DNA of 62,350 nt from Phycisphaerales bacterium (GTDB lineage Bacteria > Planctomycetota > Phycisphaerae > Phycisphaerales > SM1A02), in assembly GCA_009691805.1 (NCBI GenBank), contig SIAK01000012.1, forward strand, positions 1 through 62,350. Direction: 5' to 3'. Below are positions 1 to 8,124 of this stretch, piece by piece. The notes beneath the pieces are model-generated. The model saw only the letters and a program-made list of their open reading frames with translations, was not told where the DNA came from and did no database searches. Numbering within the stretch: the stretch's first letter is position 1; every line of letters begins with the position of its first letter. The position numbers and the translations under genes were made by a program.

Positions 1-72
1 TGAGTCGAAAGCGACCGCAGGTTTTTGCCGCGCGCCTCGGCGCGGCAAGAAACCTGCGCGAGCGCTCCACTA
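1..72 (+). repeat. Diverged copy of the structured intergenic repeat
   Basis: The flanks TGAGTCGAAAGCGA and GCGAGCGCTC match the 104-bp repeats at 25331 and 33015. The hairpin between them is a different sequence: GCAGGTTT and TTGCCGCGC pair with GCGCGGCAA and AAACCTGC. Only the right half of the unit is inside the window. It lies directly before fliK. Copies with conserved flanks but a replaced stem suggest selection on folding. Confidence 0.65.
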
Positions 73-133
73 AGGCATTCCAATTGCAATCGAAGTGGTA
101 CTGAGCCCGCTCCTAGGGCTTGGAGCACACTTC

Positions 134-1834
134 ATGGTTGATTTCTCGCCAACATCTCCTTTTCCAAGCGCAGGTTCCGCTCGAAGCGGGGCAGTTTCTG
201 CGCCCACGATGCATGATGCGCCAGCTTCGCGCGCCGAGTTTCGCGAACAGTTGCGCGGCGCTTCGGATGCTCCACGGAGTTCGGGCAGTGTTCGTAAGTC
301 GGCGCGTGAAGAACTCGCAGATGGCGCGATGCCCGCCCCGTTGAGCGCGCAGCCGCAGCAGGTGGATTCGGATGACCCGATCGCGAGTTCGCCGAATGCC
401 TCCGCAAACATGAACACCGGAGAGAGTGCCGAACAATCGCCAGTGCAAGGAATTCCTGAGTCAAGTACTGCCGCTGTGGTTGCAGATGCAGCCGTCTCGC
501 ACACGGCCGTGGCGGGTGCTGCAGTGCACGCAACACAAATTCTGACGATCACGAGCGCGGCTGTGGTGGCGCAGGAAACTTCGCGGGAAGTGAATGCGCC
601 GCGCGCGCACATGAACTTGCAGCCAGTCGCAACGGATACTGCGAACGCGATTGCATCCGAGACGGCTGCGGAAGTCTCGTCAACGCGAGCGAGCGCGCCG
701 AACCCACTACTCACTCAGCGCGAGTCGTCACAACTTCTTGGCGTAGCGCTTGCGCCGAAGAGTTCGACGCCCTCGACGCAAGTGATGACACCAATTACAA
801 CGGCGCAGGTTCAGACGGATGCTTCAATCCACGCGCTTGCCTCGCCATCGCAACTCGCGCCGACATTCGATTTTTCACTTGAAATCACGCGTAACACGTT
901 CATCCGCACCGCTCAGGTCGCCGCGCAGACAGCGCGCGCAGTTGTGCATGCCGACACCCAAGTACAAGACATCGAGCACGCAACGCCGAGCAATGCGAGC
1001 GCGCAGGCGATCGCCTCGCGCCTCATGGATGTTGAACGCGAAATCGCGCGCGCGAATGCAACGCCTGCTTCGCCGTTGATCGACGGTGAGGGAATGATGA
1101 GTGTTGAACTTCCAACTGGTTTGACACTGTCCAACGCGCAAGGGCAATCTTCACTCGCGTCCGCATCGATGACGGAAAGTCAACTCGGGCAGAGCGTCCC
1201 AGTTTCCGCCGATGCAATCGCTTCGCGCAGCGCTCCAACATCGCAACTATCACCGAACGCGAACGCGAACGCCGAACTCGCGAGTCAGTTCAACGGAAAA
1301 CTCGTCAGTCGTGGTCTCACTGCACTCACGCAGCAGCGGGGCGGCACGCTCTCGATTCGTCTTGATCCGCCCGAGCTCGGCGCGGTGCAAGTGAAGATGG
1401 TGATGCAACAAGGCAGCGTGAGCGTGGACTTCCGCGCCGCGACTCCTGAAGCCCGCGCGATTCTTGAAATGCATCTTGGTGCGTTGCGATCAGCGCTCGA
1501 GGCGCAGGGTCTGAACGTCGATCGTTTGCAGGTGGAAGGTTCCGCCAACGGATCGTCCACGCTTCGTAACAGCGCATCCGAACAAGCAACCTCGCAATTC
1601 GCAGCACTCGATCGACGCGCGGCTGTCGCGACAGCATCGCAGAGCGACGCCTCAAGCGATCGATCGACGCGACAGGATTCCTCGCCGCGCCAGGACAGCG
1701 CGCAGGGTGAGTCGCGCGGTCGTCAAGAACATCACGCGCGACTCTCGCGCACTCCCGCCGACGCACACGCAGCGTCTGCATTCCACAACGCTGATTCCTT
1801 TGCTTTCGCACTTTCGAATGGAGCCCGCTCATGA
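134..1834 (+). CDS. fliK: Flagellar hook-length control protein FliK
   Basis: FliK is the exported ruler that sets hook length and triggers the switch to filament export. The first roughly 380 residues are low-complexity and rich in Ala, Ser and Thr, as in other FliK proteins. At about residues 385-470 there is a clear Flg_hook C-terminal domain containing LDPPELGAVQV, followed by SVDFRAATPEAR and a segment with LGALRSALEAQGL. I chose the ATG at 134 because GGAG lies 8 nt before it; an in-frame GTG at 95 would add 13 residues. The last four bases overlap flgD (ATGA), and three more hook genes follow, so it belongs to a hook operon. The protein has 566 residues. The N-terminal part would be hard to recognise by similarity, but the C-terminal domain is convincing. 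Confidence 0.9.
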   Translation: MVDFSPTSPFPSAGSARSGAVSAPTMHDAPASRAEFREQLRGASDAPRSSGSVRKSAREELADGAMPAPLSAQPQQVDSDDPIASSPNASANMNTGESAEQSPVQGIPESSTAAVVADAAVSHTAVAGAAVHATQILTITSAAVVAQETSREVNAPRAHMNLQPVATDTANAIASETAAEVSSTRASAPNPLLTQRESSQLLGVALAPKSSTPSTQVMTPITTAQVQTDASIHALASPSQLAPTFDFSLEITRNTFIRTAQVAAQTARAVVHADTQVQDIEHATPSNASAQAIASRLMDVEREIARANATPASPLIDGEGMMSVELPTGLTLSNAQGQSSLASASMTESQLGQSVPVSADAIASRSAPTSQLSPNANANAELASQFNGKLVSRGLTALTQQRGGTLSIRLDPPELGAVQVKMVMQQGSVSVDFRAATPEARAILEMHLGALRSALEAQGLNVDRLQVEGSANGSSTLRNSASEQATSQFAALDRRAAVATASQSDASSDRSTRQDSSPRQDSAQGESRGRQEHHARLSRTPADAHAASAFHNADSFAFALSNGARS

Positions 1835-2358
1835 GCGCAATCGCCGCCAATGCTTCCGCCGTCGGATCCGCATCTTCCACCCCGAGCCGTTTCAATGAGC
1901 TCAGCAGTGAAGATTTCATGCGCATCATCTTCACGGAGTTGTCGAATCAAGATCCGTTCAAGCCGAGCGATTCTTCCGCGCTCCTTGAGCAATTGAATTC
2001 CATTCGATCGATCGAGACCGATCTTCAAATGCAAGAGCGTCTCGGCGCGATCGTCTTCCAGAATCAACTCGCGAGCGCAGGCAATCTCATCGGCAAGCGC
2101 GTGAGCGGCCTCACCTCCGATTCGATTCGCGTCGGCGGCACCGTACAAAGCGTGCTGCGCGATGGAGATGACGTCAGTCTTGTACTCAACACAGGTTGGG
2201 TGCTTCCAATGGACAACGTGGAGTTCATTGATGCTCCGCCTGCAACACCTGCGGGATCCACAGGCAGTCCGACAGGTGGCGCGACGGGCGGCACTGGCGG
2301 TGGCGCTGGCAGCGGCGGCGCTGGCGGCGGTGGCGCTAGTGGCGGCGGCGGCGGCTAA
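1831..2358 (+). CDS. flgD: Flagellar hook assembly (capping) protein FlgD
   Basis: FlgD caps the growing hook and helps FlgE subunits assemble. Residues about 25-75 carry the FlgD signature: an FMRIIFTELSNQDPFKP segment followed by a helix with LEQLNSIRSIE. Residues 85-130 resemble the FlgD tudor-like part, with LIGKRVSGL and GTVQSVL. At 175 residues it is shorter than the enteric protein, and it ends in a Gly-rich tail of roughly 40 residues with almost no other side chains except Ser, Thr, Ala and Pro. That tail is odd and its role is unknown. The start overlaps the fliK stop as ATGA, which implies translational coupling. The next gene begins 15 nt downstream. Confidence 0.92.
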   Translation: MSAIAANASAVGSASSTPSRFNELSSEDFMRIIFTELSNQDPFKPSDSSALLEQLNSIRSIETDLQMQERLGAIVFQNQLASAGNLIGKRVSGLTSDSIRVGGTVQSVLRDGDDVSLVLNTGWVLPMDNVEFIDAPPATPAGSTGSPTGGATGGTGGGAGSGGAGGGGASGGGGG

Positions 2359-2373
2359 TCGAGCGAAACTCGC

Positions 2374-2928
2374 ATGAGCATCGATCCGCGCCAACTTCTG
2401 CGCAGACTTGAGCCCGCAGTTCGACCGACGGGATCCGGGAAATCAAGCGTCGTTCGCGCCTCGATGGCAGACGGCGCATTTGATGCACTGCTCGAACTTG
2501 CGCGCGACGGCGAAGTGCAATCCCATCGCTTCGTCGATGCACGCGGCGCGCTCGATCTTTCCAACATTGAACTCGAAGAAATCGCGAACGCGCTCGATCA
2601 AGCCGAATCGCGTGGATTCAAGCGCGCGCTCATCGTGACGCACGATGGTCCCTACGTTGCGGATGTGCAGACGCGCAGCATTGAGCGACCGCTCGGTGCT
2701 GCGCTCGAAGCGATCGACTGCGCGATTCGTGTAGGCACAACTCCTGCGGCGCACGTCGCACGCGTGCTTGTGTTGCACGCGCTTCCGCCGCTGGCAGTGC
2801 ACGAGCAGATCGTTCTTGCGCGAACAACGGCAACCGCTGCCGATTCGAGCATTGGCACAGATATTGCTGATCAGTCCGTGGATCCCGTTCGTTTGGGATC
2901 TGGTTCACGCGGCGCGTCCGCTGCGTAA
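2374..2928 (+). CDS. TIGR02530-like flagellar operon protein
   Basis: This small protein sits between flgD and flgE, where TIGR02530 'flagellar operon protein' genes are found in Firmicutes and other phyla. The match is in the middle: LDLSNIELEEIANALDQAE, then FKRALIVTHDGPYVADVQ and a short T-R-S-I-E strand. This resembles the family pattern of helix, 'A.ekG.k.slv..d..a.vvsv.n.tvi'. The family has no firmly established mechanism and is thought to act in hook or rod assembly. The protein has 184 residues with an Ala/Ser-rich tail. The sigma-54 promoter for flgE lies inside its 3' end (2853-2868), so this end of the gene also carries a regulatory signal. No secretion signal or membrane segment is visible. 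Confidence 0.7.
   Translation: MSIDPRQLLRRLEPAVRPTGSGKSSVVRASMADGAFDALLELARDGEVQSHRFVDARGALDLSNIELEEIANALDQAESRGFKRALIVTHDGPYVADVQTRSIERPLGAALEAIDCAIRVGTTPAAHVARVLVLHALPPLAVHEQIVLARTTATAADSSIGTDIADQSVDPVRLGSGSRGASAA
2853..2868 (+). promoter_or_regulatory. Sigma-54 promoter for flgE
   Basis: TTGGCACAGATATTGCT (2852-2868) matches the RpoN consensus YTGGCAC-N5-TTGCW. The invariant GG is at 2854-2855 and the GC at 2866-2867, with exactly 10 bp between them. Transcription would start near 2878-2880, about 80 nt before the flgE start at 2960. rpoN is encoded in the same window (9294). No other TGGCAC that I noticed has a TTGC at the right distance. Confidence 0.8.
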
Positions 2929-2959
2929 ACGTTACTTCCGACACTTGGAGGTTTTTCTT

Positions 2960-4720
2960 ATGGCATCAACAACCGCACTGTTCACCGGCCTCTCGGGACT
3001 CATCTCGAACTCGCGTAGGCTCGATGTGATCGGTAATAACATTTCGAACGTGAACACGACTGCGTTCAAGTCGAATCGCATTCAGTTCACGCCGACCTTC
3101 AGTCGCAATTTTTCACTGGGCAGTGCGCCGAGCACGAATAACGGCGGTACGAATCCAGGCCAGATTGGACTCGGCGTCACAATCGCGGGCACACAACGAA
3201 ACTTCAACAACGGTGCGATCGGTGCGACAGGCGTTGCAACGGACGTTGCGATTGAAGGCGATGGTTTTTTCATCGTCGATGTCGCAGGTTCGCGCGCGTT
3301 CACGCGATCCGGAAACTTTGTTCGCAATCCCCAAAACGAACTCGTGACCCAGAGCGGCGCTCGGTTGATGGGATTCTCTGTCGATGAGCAGTTCAATGTG
3401 ATCGAAGGCGATCTTGTCGCGCTGTCCGTGCCGGTGGGCACGTTGACGCTCGCAGAAGCAAGCCGCAATGTGATTTTCAACGGCAATCTCAATGCATCCG
3501 GAACTGTGGGCACCACTGGTTCAGTACACCAAGGTCGCGCGTGGTTCACCGATGCTGCGATGACGATTCCGGTGACTGCCGCGACCAACCTCACCACGAC
3601 GGACATCTATATGTCTGATGGCGCCGGTGGTTCGGTGATGGCATTTGATAGTTCCACCAATCCAAAGATTCTCACGCTCAGCGGCGTTGAGAAGGGCGGC
3701 AAGGATCTCGAAACGCATAGCTTCGCGTTCAACGCAACAGCAGTCGCGGGTTCGGATGGATTCGGCACAACGCTTGGTGATTTCACCGCGTACCTCGAAG
3801 ACATTCTCGGCGTCGACAACACCGCGATCGGCGCGAGCTCGAATCTTGGCGGCAACGTCTCGATCAACGCGGGTGGCCAACTCGTGATTCAGGGCAATGA
3901 AGGTACGGTGCAAGAACTTGGTCTTGAGACTGCAGACTTTGTGGTGTCGACGCCAGGCGCCGGCAGTGGCCAGCCACTTGTGCTCACAAAGACTGGCGCG
4001 GCAACTGGTGAAAGTGTGCGCACGAGTTTCGTGGTGTACGACTCGCTCGGTACGCCGCTCACGATCGATCTCACCTTTGTTCTTCAAGCGACGGCGGCAA
4101 GCGGTGGTACGACATGGCAGTTTGTCGCGGAGAGCAACGACAACGACGCTGTGGCGCGGCTCATCGGCCTTGGTGAAGTGACTTTCGACGCGAGCGGTCG
4201 TTTCCTTGCTGCGACAAATCAGTCGTTCTCGATCACTCGCACGAATGGTGCAGTGTCACCACTCACGGTCAACATGGACTTCAATTCGGGCGCGGATTCC
4301 GTCTCGAGTTTGACTGACTCCGCGTCAAATCTGGCGGCGGTCTATCAAGATGGATCCTCCATCGGCACGCTTGCAAACTTCTCCATCGGTGAAGATGGCA
4401 CGATCGCGGGTTCGTTCACGAACGGCTTGACGCGCGCGATTGGTCAGATCGCACTGGCGAAGTTCTCGAATCCTGAAGGTCTCGTCGATGGTGGCGACAA
4501 CGTTTTCCGCACGGGGCCAAACTCAGGTACGCCACTGGTGGCGAAGCCGCGCGACTTCGGTACAGGTCGACTTGTCGGCGGCGCACTCGAACTTTCCAAC
4601 GTTGATCTCTCGCAAGAATTCATCAACATGATTCTCGCAAGTACGGGCTACTCCGCGGCAAGCCGTGTCATCACAACCACCGATGAGTTGATCAATCAGT
4701 TGCTCGCGCTCGGTCGTTGA
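2960..4720 (+). CDS. flgE: Flagellar hook protein FlgE
   Basis: FlgE polymerises to form the hook joining basal body and filament. The N-terminus has the rod/hook signature (ALFTGLSGLISNSRRLDVIGNN followed by ISNVNTTAFK). A FlgE/F/G-type segment follows at about residues 80-140, including EGDGFFIVD and AFTRSGNF. The C-terminus ends with ELSNVDLSQEFINMI and the usual helical tail with ITTTDELINQLL. The ATG at 2960 is preceded by GGAGG at 2947-2951; the open frame extends upstream to 2768, but that part overlaps the previous gene and is not hook-like. The protein has 586 residues, larger than enteric FlgE because of a variable middle region. The sigma-54 promoter upstream and the terminator downstream make it a likely separate transcript as well as the last gene of the operon. 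Confidence 0.96.
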   Translation: MASTTALFTGLSGLISNSRRLDVIGNNISNVNTTAFKSNRIQFTPTFSRNFSLGSAPSTNNGGTNPGQIGLGVTIAGTQRNFNNGAIGATGVATDVAIEGDGFFIVDVAGSRAFTRSGNFVRNPQNELVTQSGARLMGFSVDEQFNVIEGDLVALSVPVGTLTLAEASRNVIFNGNLNASGTVGTTGSVHQGRAWFTDAAMTIPVTAATNLTTTDIYMSDGAGGSVMAFDSSTNPKILTLSGVEKGGKDLETHSFAFNATAVAGSDGFGTTLGDFTAYLEDILGVDNTAIGASSNLGGNVSINAGGQLVIQGNEGTVQELGLETADFVVSTPGAGSGQPLVLTKTGAATGESVRTSFVVYDSLGTPLTIDLTFVLQATAASGGTTWQFVAESNDNDAVARLIGLGEVTFDASGRFLAATNQSFSITRTNGAVSPLTVNMDFNSGADSVSSLTDSASNLAAVYQDGSSIGTLANFSIGEDGTIAGSFTNGLTRAIGQIALAKFSNPEGLVDGGDNVFRTGPNSGTPLVAKPRDFGTGRLVGGALELSNVDLSQEFINMILASTGYSAASRVITTTDELINQLLALGR

Positions 4721-4754
4721 TCGTTCTCGCGTTGCACTCGAATCTCAACATGCA

Positions 4755-4786
4755 CAACGCGCGCCGATGGGCGCGCGTTGTTTTTT
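4755..4786 (+). terminator. Intrinsic terminator after flgE
   Basis: CAACGCGCGCC pairs with GGCGCGCGTTG around a 4-nt loop, giving an 11-bp perfect stem, followed by TTTTTT. It lies 35 nt after the flgE stop, and the next gene converges from the other strand. Confidence 0.92.
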
Positions 4787-4801
4787 CGACGCTGTCACGC
4801 A

Positions 4802-6073
4802 TCACCGTCGCGGATTGCGATCGCTCGCAGAGCGCTGCGGAGGGGGCGGTCCCTTCCACTTCGGTTGCTCGGTGGCAAGGCGCGTGACGCTTGCGGGACT
4901 TCCTGATTCGGGCGTTTCTTGCAGCACTTTGGCGAAGATGATGCGCCCAGATGCGGTCGTCACGCTGTTCGTGGTTTGAACGCGGACGACAGTGCCAATC
5001 GTGCGTTCACCGTTTTCAATCACGACCATCGTGCCGTCATCGAGGTAGCCCACACCTTGCGCAGCGGTGTCGCCGGAGCGAAGTACTTCGACTTCCAGGA
5101 TGTCGCCTGGAATTGCCGCGACGCGAAGTCCGACGGCAAGTGCGTTGAGATTGATGACACCCACGCCGCCGATCGACGCAATCTTTTCGAGATTCGCATC
5201 CGTCGTAAGAATGCGATAGCCATCTTTCTGCGCGAGTTCGACGAGCAGGCGATCGACGCCGCGACCGCCCACATCCATTTCAAACTCTTCGATGCTCAAA
5301 TCGACAAGCGCATTCGCTTGCAGTTTTTGTACGACATCGAGTCCGCGCTTTCCTCGCGCGCGCTTGCCGCGTTCACTGCTGTCGGCGAGGCGCTGCAATT
5401 CATCGAGCACGAACGAGGGAATGGACAGTGGCGCATCGATCACGCCCGCGAGTCCGAGCTCTTGCACGCGCCCATCGACGAGCGCGCTTGTGTCAACGAG
5501 AATCGGAAACGCGCCGCGTCGCTGTCGCTTGAACTCAACGTAGGGAATGATGAAACGGAAATCGTTGCGGGTGGTGAGGACGATGCTGACTGCGATGTAG
5601 GAGAGCGTGATCGCGAGCATCGCCTTCACGACCGGAATCCAAACAGGCGGCGGTGTATTCGGGTCGGTGGGCACGAGTTCCCACGCCTGCACAACCGTTT
5701 CGAGCAGCGCTCCGAGCGCGAGCGAACCGATGAGCCCAAGGCACACACCCAGGTATGTTCCGAAGAGCGCAGCGAGGCGCTTGTTCGGCGTCATGATGTC
5801 GATCACCAACACGATCACGCCAACACTGACGGCGGAACCTGCGATGACGGCGAGATTAAGGTAGGAGAAGCTCTCGTTCGAACTCGCGCGTGTTGCGACG
5901 AGCAAGACCGCGGTGGTTACGAGAAGGACGAAGAAACTGAGTCGCACAACGAGCAGCACAACGCGGCGCGATCCCTCTTCGCGGAGATGCTTTTCATGCG
6001 AATGCCGCGCGCGCGACGTGGACTGCATCGCGGGCGCGGCGGGGCTCATCGATTCGTCGGGGTCGGCAGTCAT
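4802..6073 (-). CDS. PIN/TRAM-domain membrane protein (YacL-like)
   Basis: The order is as in the YacL family: an N-terminal membrane region, a PIN nuclease-fold domain, then a TRAM-like domain. About four hydrophobic segments lie between residues 40 and 175. The PIN domain begins with ILVDTSALVDGR (first acidic residue) and continues with FVLDELQRLADSSE, then GVDRLLVELAQKDG and ILTTDANLEKIA, which supply further acidic positions. A TRAM-like strand region follows with PGDILEVEVLRSG and GTMVVIENG. The family is usually described as putative RNases or RNA-binding membrane proteins; the substrate is not established. The protein has 423 residues and a charged N-terminal tail. It converges on flgE across the terminator. 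Confidence 0.88.
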   Translation of the reverse strand: MTADPDESMSPAAPAMQSTSRARHSHEKHLREEGSRRVVLLVVRLSFFVLLVTTAVLLVATRASSNESFSYLNLAVIAGSAVSVGVIVLVIDIMTPNKRLAALFGTYLGVCLGLIGSLALGALLETVVQAWELVPTDPNTPPPVWIPVVKAMLAITLSYIAVSIVLTTRNDFRFIIPYVEFKRQRRGAFPILVDTSALVDGRVQELGLAGVIDAPLSIPSFVLDELQRLADSSERGKRARGKRGLDVVQKLQANALVDLSIEEFEMDVGGRGVDRLLVELAQKDGYRILTTDANLEKIASIGGVGVINLNALAVGLRVAAIPGDILEVEVLRSGDTAAQGVGYLDDGTMVVIENGERTIGTVVRVQTTNSVTTASGRIIFAKVLQETPESGSPASVTRLATEQPKWKGPPPPQRSASDRNPRR

Positions 6074-6094
6074 CGCATGAGTTTACACAACGAC

Positions 6095-6123
6095 TTCGCA
6101 GCGATCACGGGTCGTGCTACTAT
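6095..6123 (+). promoter_or_regulatory. Promoter of the SRP RNA gene
   Basis: TTCGCA (6095-6100), a 17-bp spacer and TACTAT (6118-6123) fit a housekeeping promoter. Predicted initiation near 6130 coincides with the 5' end of the folded RNA. Confidence 0.6.
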
Positions 6124-6129
6124 CGTTCC

Positions 6130-6262
6130 CCTTGGAGTTTCTGAAGATGGCCAGGCTCGACAGTCGGGCGGACCGCGAATCTGGTCAGGGCTTGACCGCA
6201 GCAGCCATAAGTGTCGCCGTCCGAGCAGTCGTCGCCTGGCCGTCTTCAGCAACTCCTTCCTC
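6130..6262 (+). ncRNA. ffs: Signal recognition particle RNA (4.5S/6S-like SRP RNA)
   Basis: The SRP core motif is present: GGTCAGG at 6183-6189 and AGCAGCC at 6200-6206, separated by 10 nt as in Escherichia coli. The two ends fold into a long stem: GGAGTT, CTGAAGA and GGCCAGGC (from 6134) pair with GCCTGGCC, TCTTCAG and AACTCC (to 6256) with single mismatches. The inner stem uses CGGAC and GTCCG. The tip between the core strands reads GCTTGACCGC instead of the common GGAA tetraloop form; TGAC may act as the loop. Position just before dnaX-ybaB-recR matches the classic scr-dnaX order of Bacillus. Exact ends are approximate. Confidence 0.85.
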
Positions 6263-6300
6263 TGAACCGGCCGCACGCGACTCTGATTTTTGGTGATTCG

Positions 6301-8115
6301 ATGGCGAAGAAGTCTGATCGATCTCCTGAATCTCCGTCGCGAAGCAGCGATGCCGCGACGACTGCCGTTGCAGCCACAGAACCGCATCGACCGTACACCG
6401 TGCTCGCGCGTCGCTATCGATCGCGCGAGTTTGATGACCTCGTCGGACAGGAACCCATTTCGCGCACGCTGAAGAATGCGATTGCGACGGGGCGAACTGC
6501 GCACGCGTATCTGTTCTGCGGCACACGCGGTGTGGGCAAGACTTCACTCGCGCGAATCTTTGCACGAGCGCTGAACGCCGACTCGACCGGCACGGAGCAG
6601 GCCGCGGTCGGTGAGGCGATCTTGCGCGGCGAAGATTTGGATGTGATGGAAATCGATGGCGCGTCGAATCGCGGCATTGATGATGCGCGCGAGCTCATCG
6701 CGGGTGCAGGTCTCGCTCCTGCGCGAGGCAAGTATCGCATCTACATCATCGACGAAGTGCACATGCTCACAACGCCCGCGTTCAACGCGCTGCTGAAGAC
6801 GATGGAAGAACCGCCGTCGCATGTGAAGTTCATCTTGTGCACGACCGAGCCGCACAAAGTTCCGCAGACGATTCAGTCGCGCTGCCAACGCTTTGATTTC
6901 CGCAATATTCCAGCATCGGAAATCGCTGGTCACCTTGGCGCCGTCTCGAAGCAAGAGGGGATGGACACGAGTGCGGACGCGCTCCTCTCCGTTGCGCGCA
7001 TGGCGAACGGTTCGATGCGCGATGGATTGAGTTTGCTCGATCGTCTCTTTGCCGCTTCGCAGGATCAGCGCGTGGATGCGTCGTTGCTTGAGCAGGTCTT
7101 CGGTCTTCCGCAAGATGCACTTTTGCTCGATCTGGTTGCTGCGATTGTCGAAGAACGATGCGGCGATGCGCTCGCGTTGGGCGCGCAACTCCTCGAAGGG
7201 GGAACCGCGGTCGAGCACTCGCTTGATCTGCTTGCGGAACGATTCCGCTGGCTTCTCGTCGCGACAACATGTGGAAGCACGAGCCAGTTGCTCGAGTGCG
7301 CGAGTGTTTCGCGTGATCGACTTGCAGCGCTCGCGCCGCGTGTCGATGCCGCGCATTGCGTGCACGCGATTGCGGCGTGTGATGCGATCAGTCGAAACGT
7401 GCGTTCTTCGAGCGCGCCACGCGCACTGTTTGATGCGTGTCTTGTGCGACTTGCACTCGCGTCGCGATTTGCGTCGGGCGCTGCGCTTCTTGCAGGGGCG
7501 CGCATCGCTCCGCGAGACGGAGCGCCGGGTGGTGTCGACGCAAAAAAAGCCGTTGACCCCCGCGCGAAAACCGTCGGGGGTCAGGACGCTCCTTCGATGC
7601 AACCATCGTTGCCAGCGGTTGCTTCGCGACCGATGACTCCGCAGGTCGCGGTCGCGCCCGTTGCACCTGCAGCCGCATCGATGGACTCGCTCAAGGCGCT
7701 TGTCGAGCAGCTCGCGCGGCACGCAGAGAAAAGTCCATCCGACCAAGCAGTGATTGAGGAAATCACGATTCTCGAATTCTCTCGCTCGCGCGACGGGGTG
7801 CGTGTGGTTCTCGATGCGGATCCATCCACAGGCGCCGGTCGCTTCGTGCTTGATCATCCCGAACGGGTGCGCACTCTGCTTCGACGCGTGATGACGGAGC
7901 CTGTGACATTCGATTTGCGTCCTCGTCAAGGTCGTACGGTGGCGAAGCCCGCCTCCGCGAACTTGATCGATGCCGCCGTGCGAAGTGATCCGCTCGTGAA
8001 GAGCGTGATGGAGTTGTTCGACGCGAGTATCGTGGAAGTCACCCATCGAACGTTGGTGCAGGGCAGCAACGAAGATGAGCCGCAGGCAGCGGATGAACCA
8101 GCAGACTCTTTTTGA
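6301..8115 (+). CDS. dnaX: DNA polymerase III subunits gamma/tau
   Basis: DnaX is the ATPase of the clamp loader. Visible motifs are Walker A GTRGVGKTS, the MEIDGASNRG segment, Walker B YIIDEVHML, FNALLKTMEEPP, and the sensor 1/SRC region CTTEPHKVP and SRCQRF. The four-Cys zinc module normally between Walker A and the D-IDAAS segment is absent: that stretch reads ADSTGTEQAAVGEAILRG, with no Cys. The ATG at 6301 gives a normal N-terminus ending in RPYTVLARRYR. The full product is 604 residues. Codons 414-416 (GCA AAA AAA, 7540-7548) form a slippery run followed by a stem-loop, predicting a second, shorter gamma product of 418 residues. The gene leads a dnaX-ybaB-recR group behind the SRP RNA. 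Confidence 0.97.
   Translation: MAKKSDRSPESPSRSSDAATTAVAATEPHRPYTVLARRYRSREFDDLVGQEPISRTLKNAIATGRTAHAYLFCGTRGVGKTSLARIFARALNADSTGTEQAAVGEAILRGEDLDVMEIDGASNRGIDDARELIAGAGLAPARGKYRIYIIDEVHMLTTPAFNALLKTMEEPPSHVKFILCTTEPHKVPQTIQSRCQRFDFRNIPASEIAGHLGAVSKQEGMDTSADALLSVARMANGSMRDGLSLLDRLFAASQDQRVDASLLEQVFGLPQDALLLDLVAAIVEERCGDALALGAQLLEGGTAVEHSLDLLAERFRWLLVATTCGSTSQLLECASVSRDRLAALAPRVDAAHCVHAIAACDAISRNVRSSSAPRALFDACLVRLALASRFASGAALLAGARIAPRDGAPGGVDAKKAVDPRAKTVGGQDAPSMQPSLPAVASRPMTPQVAVAPVAPAAASMDSLKALVEQLARHAEKSPSDQAVIEEITILEFSRSRDGVRVVLDADPSTGAGRFVLDHPERVRTLLRRVMTEPVTFDLRPRQGRTVAKPASANLIDAAVRSDPLVKSVMELFDASIVEVTHRTLVQGSNEDEPQAADEPADSF
7542..7583 (+). promoter_or_regulatory. Predicted programmed -1 frameshift site in dnaX
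   Basis: Seven A residues (7542-7548) sit in the A-AAA-AAA register used by the Escherichia coli dnaX site. After 5 nt comes a stem of 9 bp: TGACCCCCG (7554-7562) with CGGGGGTCA (7575-7583), loop about 12 nt. Slipping back one base reads AGC CGT and then TGA at 7554-7556, so the product ends after two extra residues, inside the stem. A GGGTGGTG run upstream may act like the stimulatory Shine-Dalgarno element, but this is weak. Confidence 0.7.
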
Positions 8116-8124
8116 GGAATGAGC

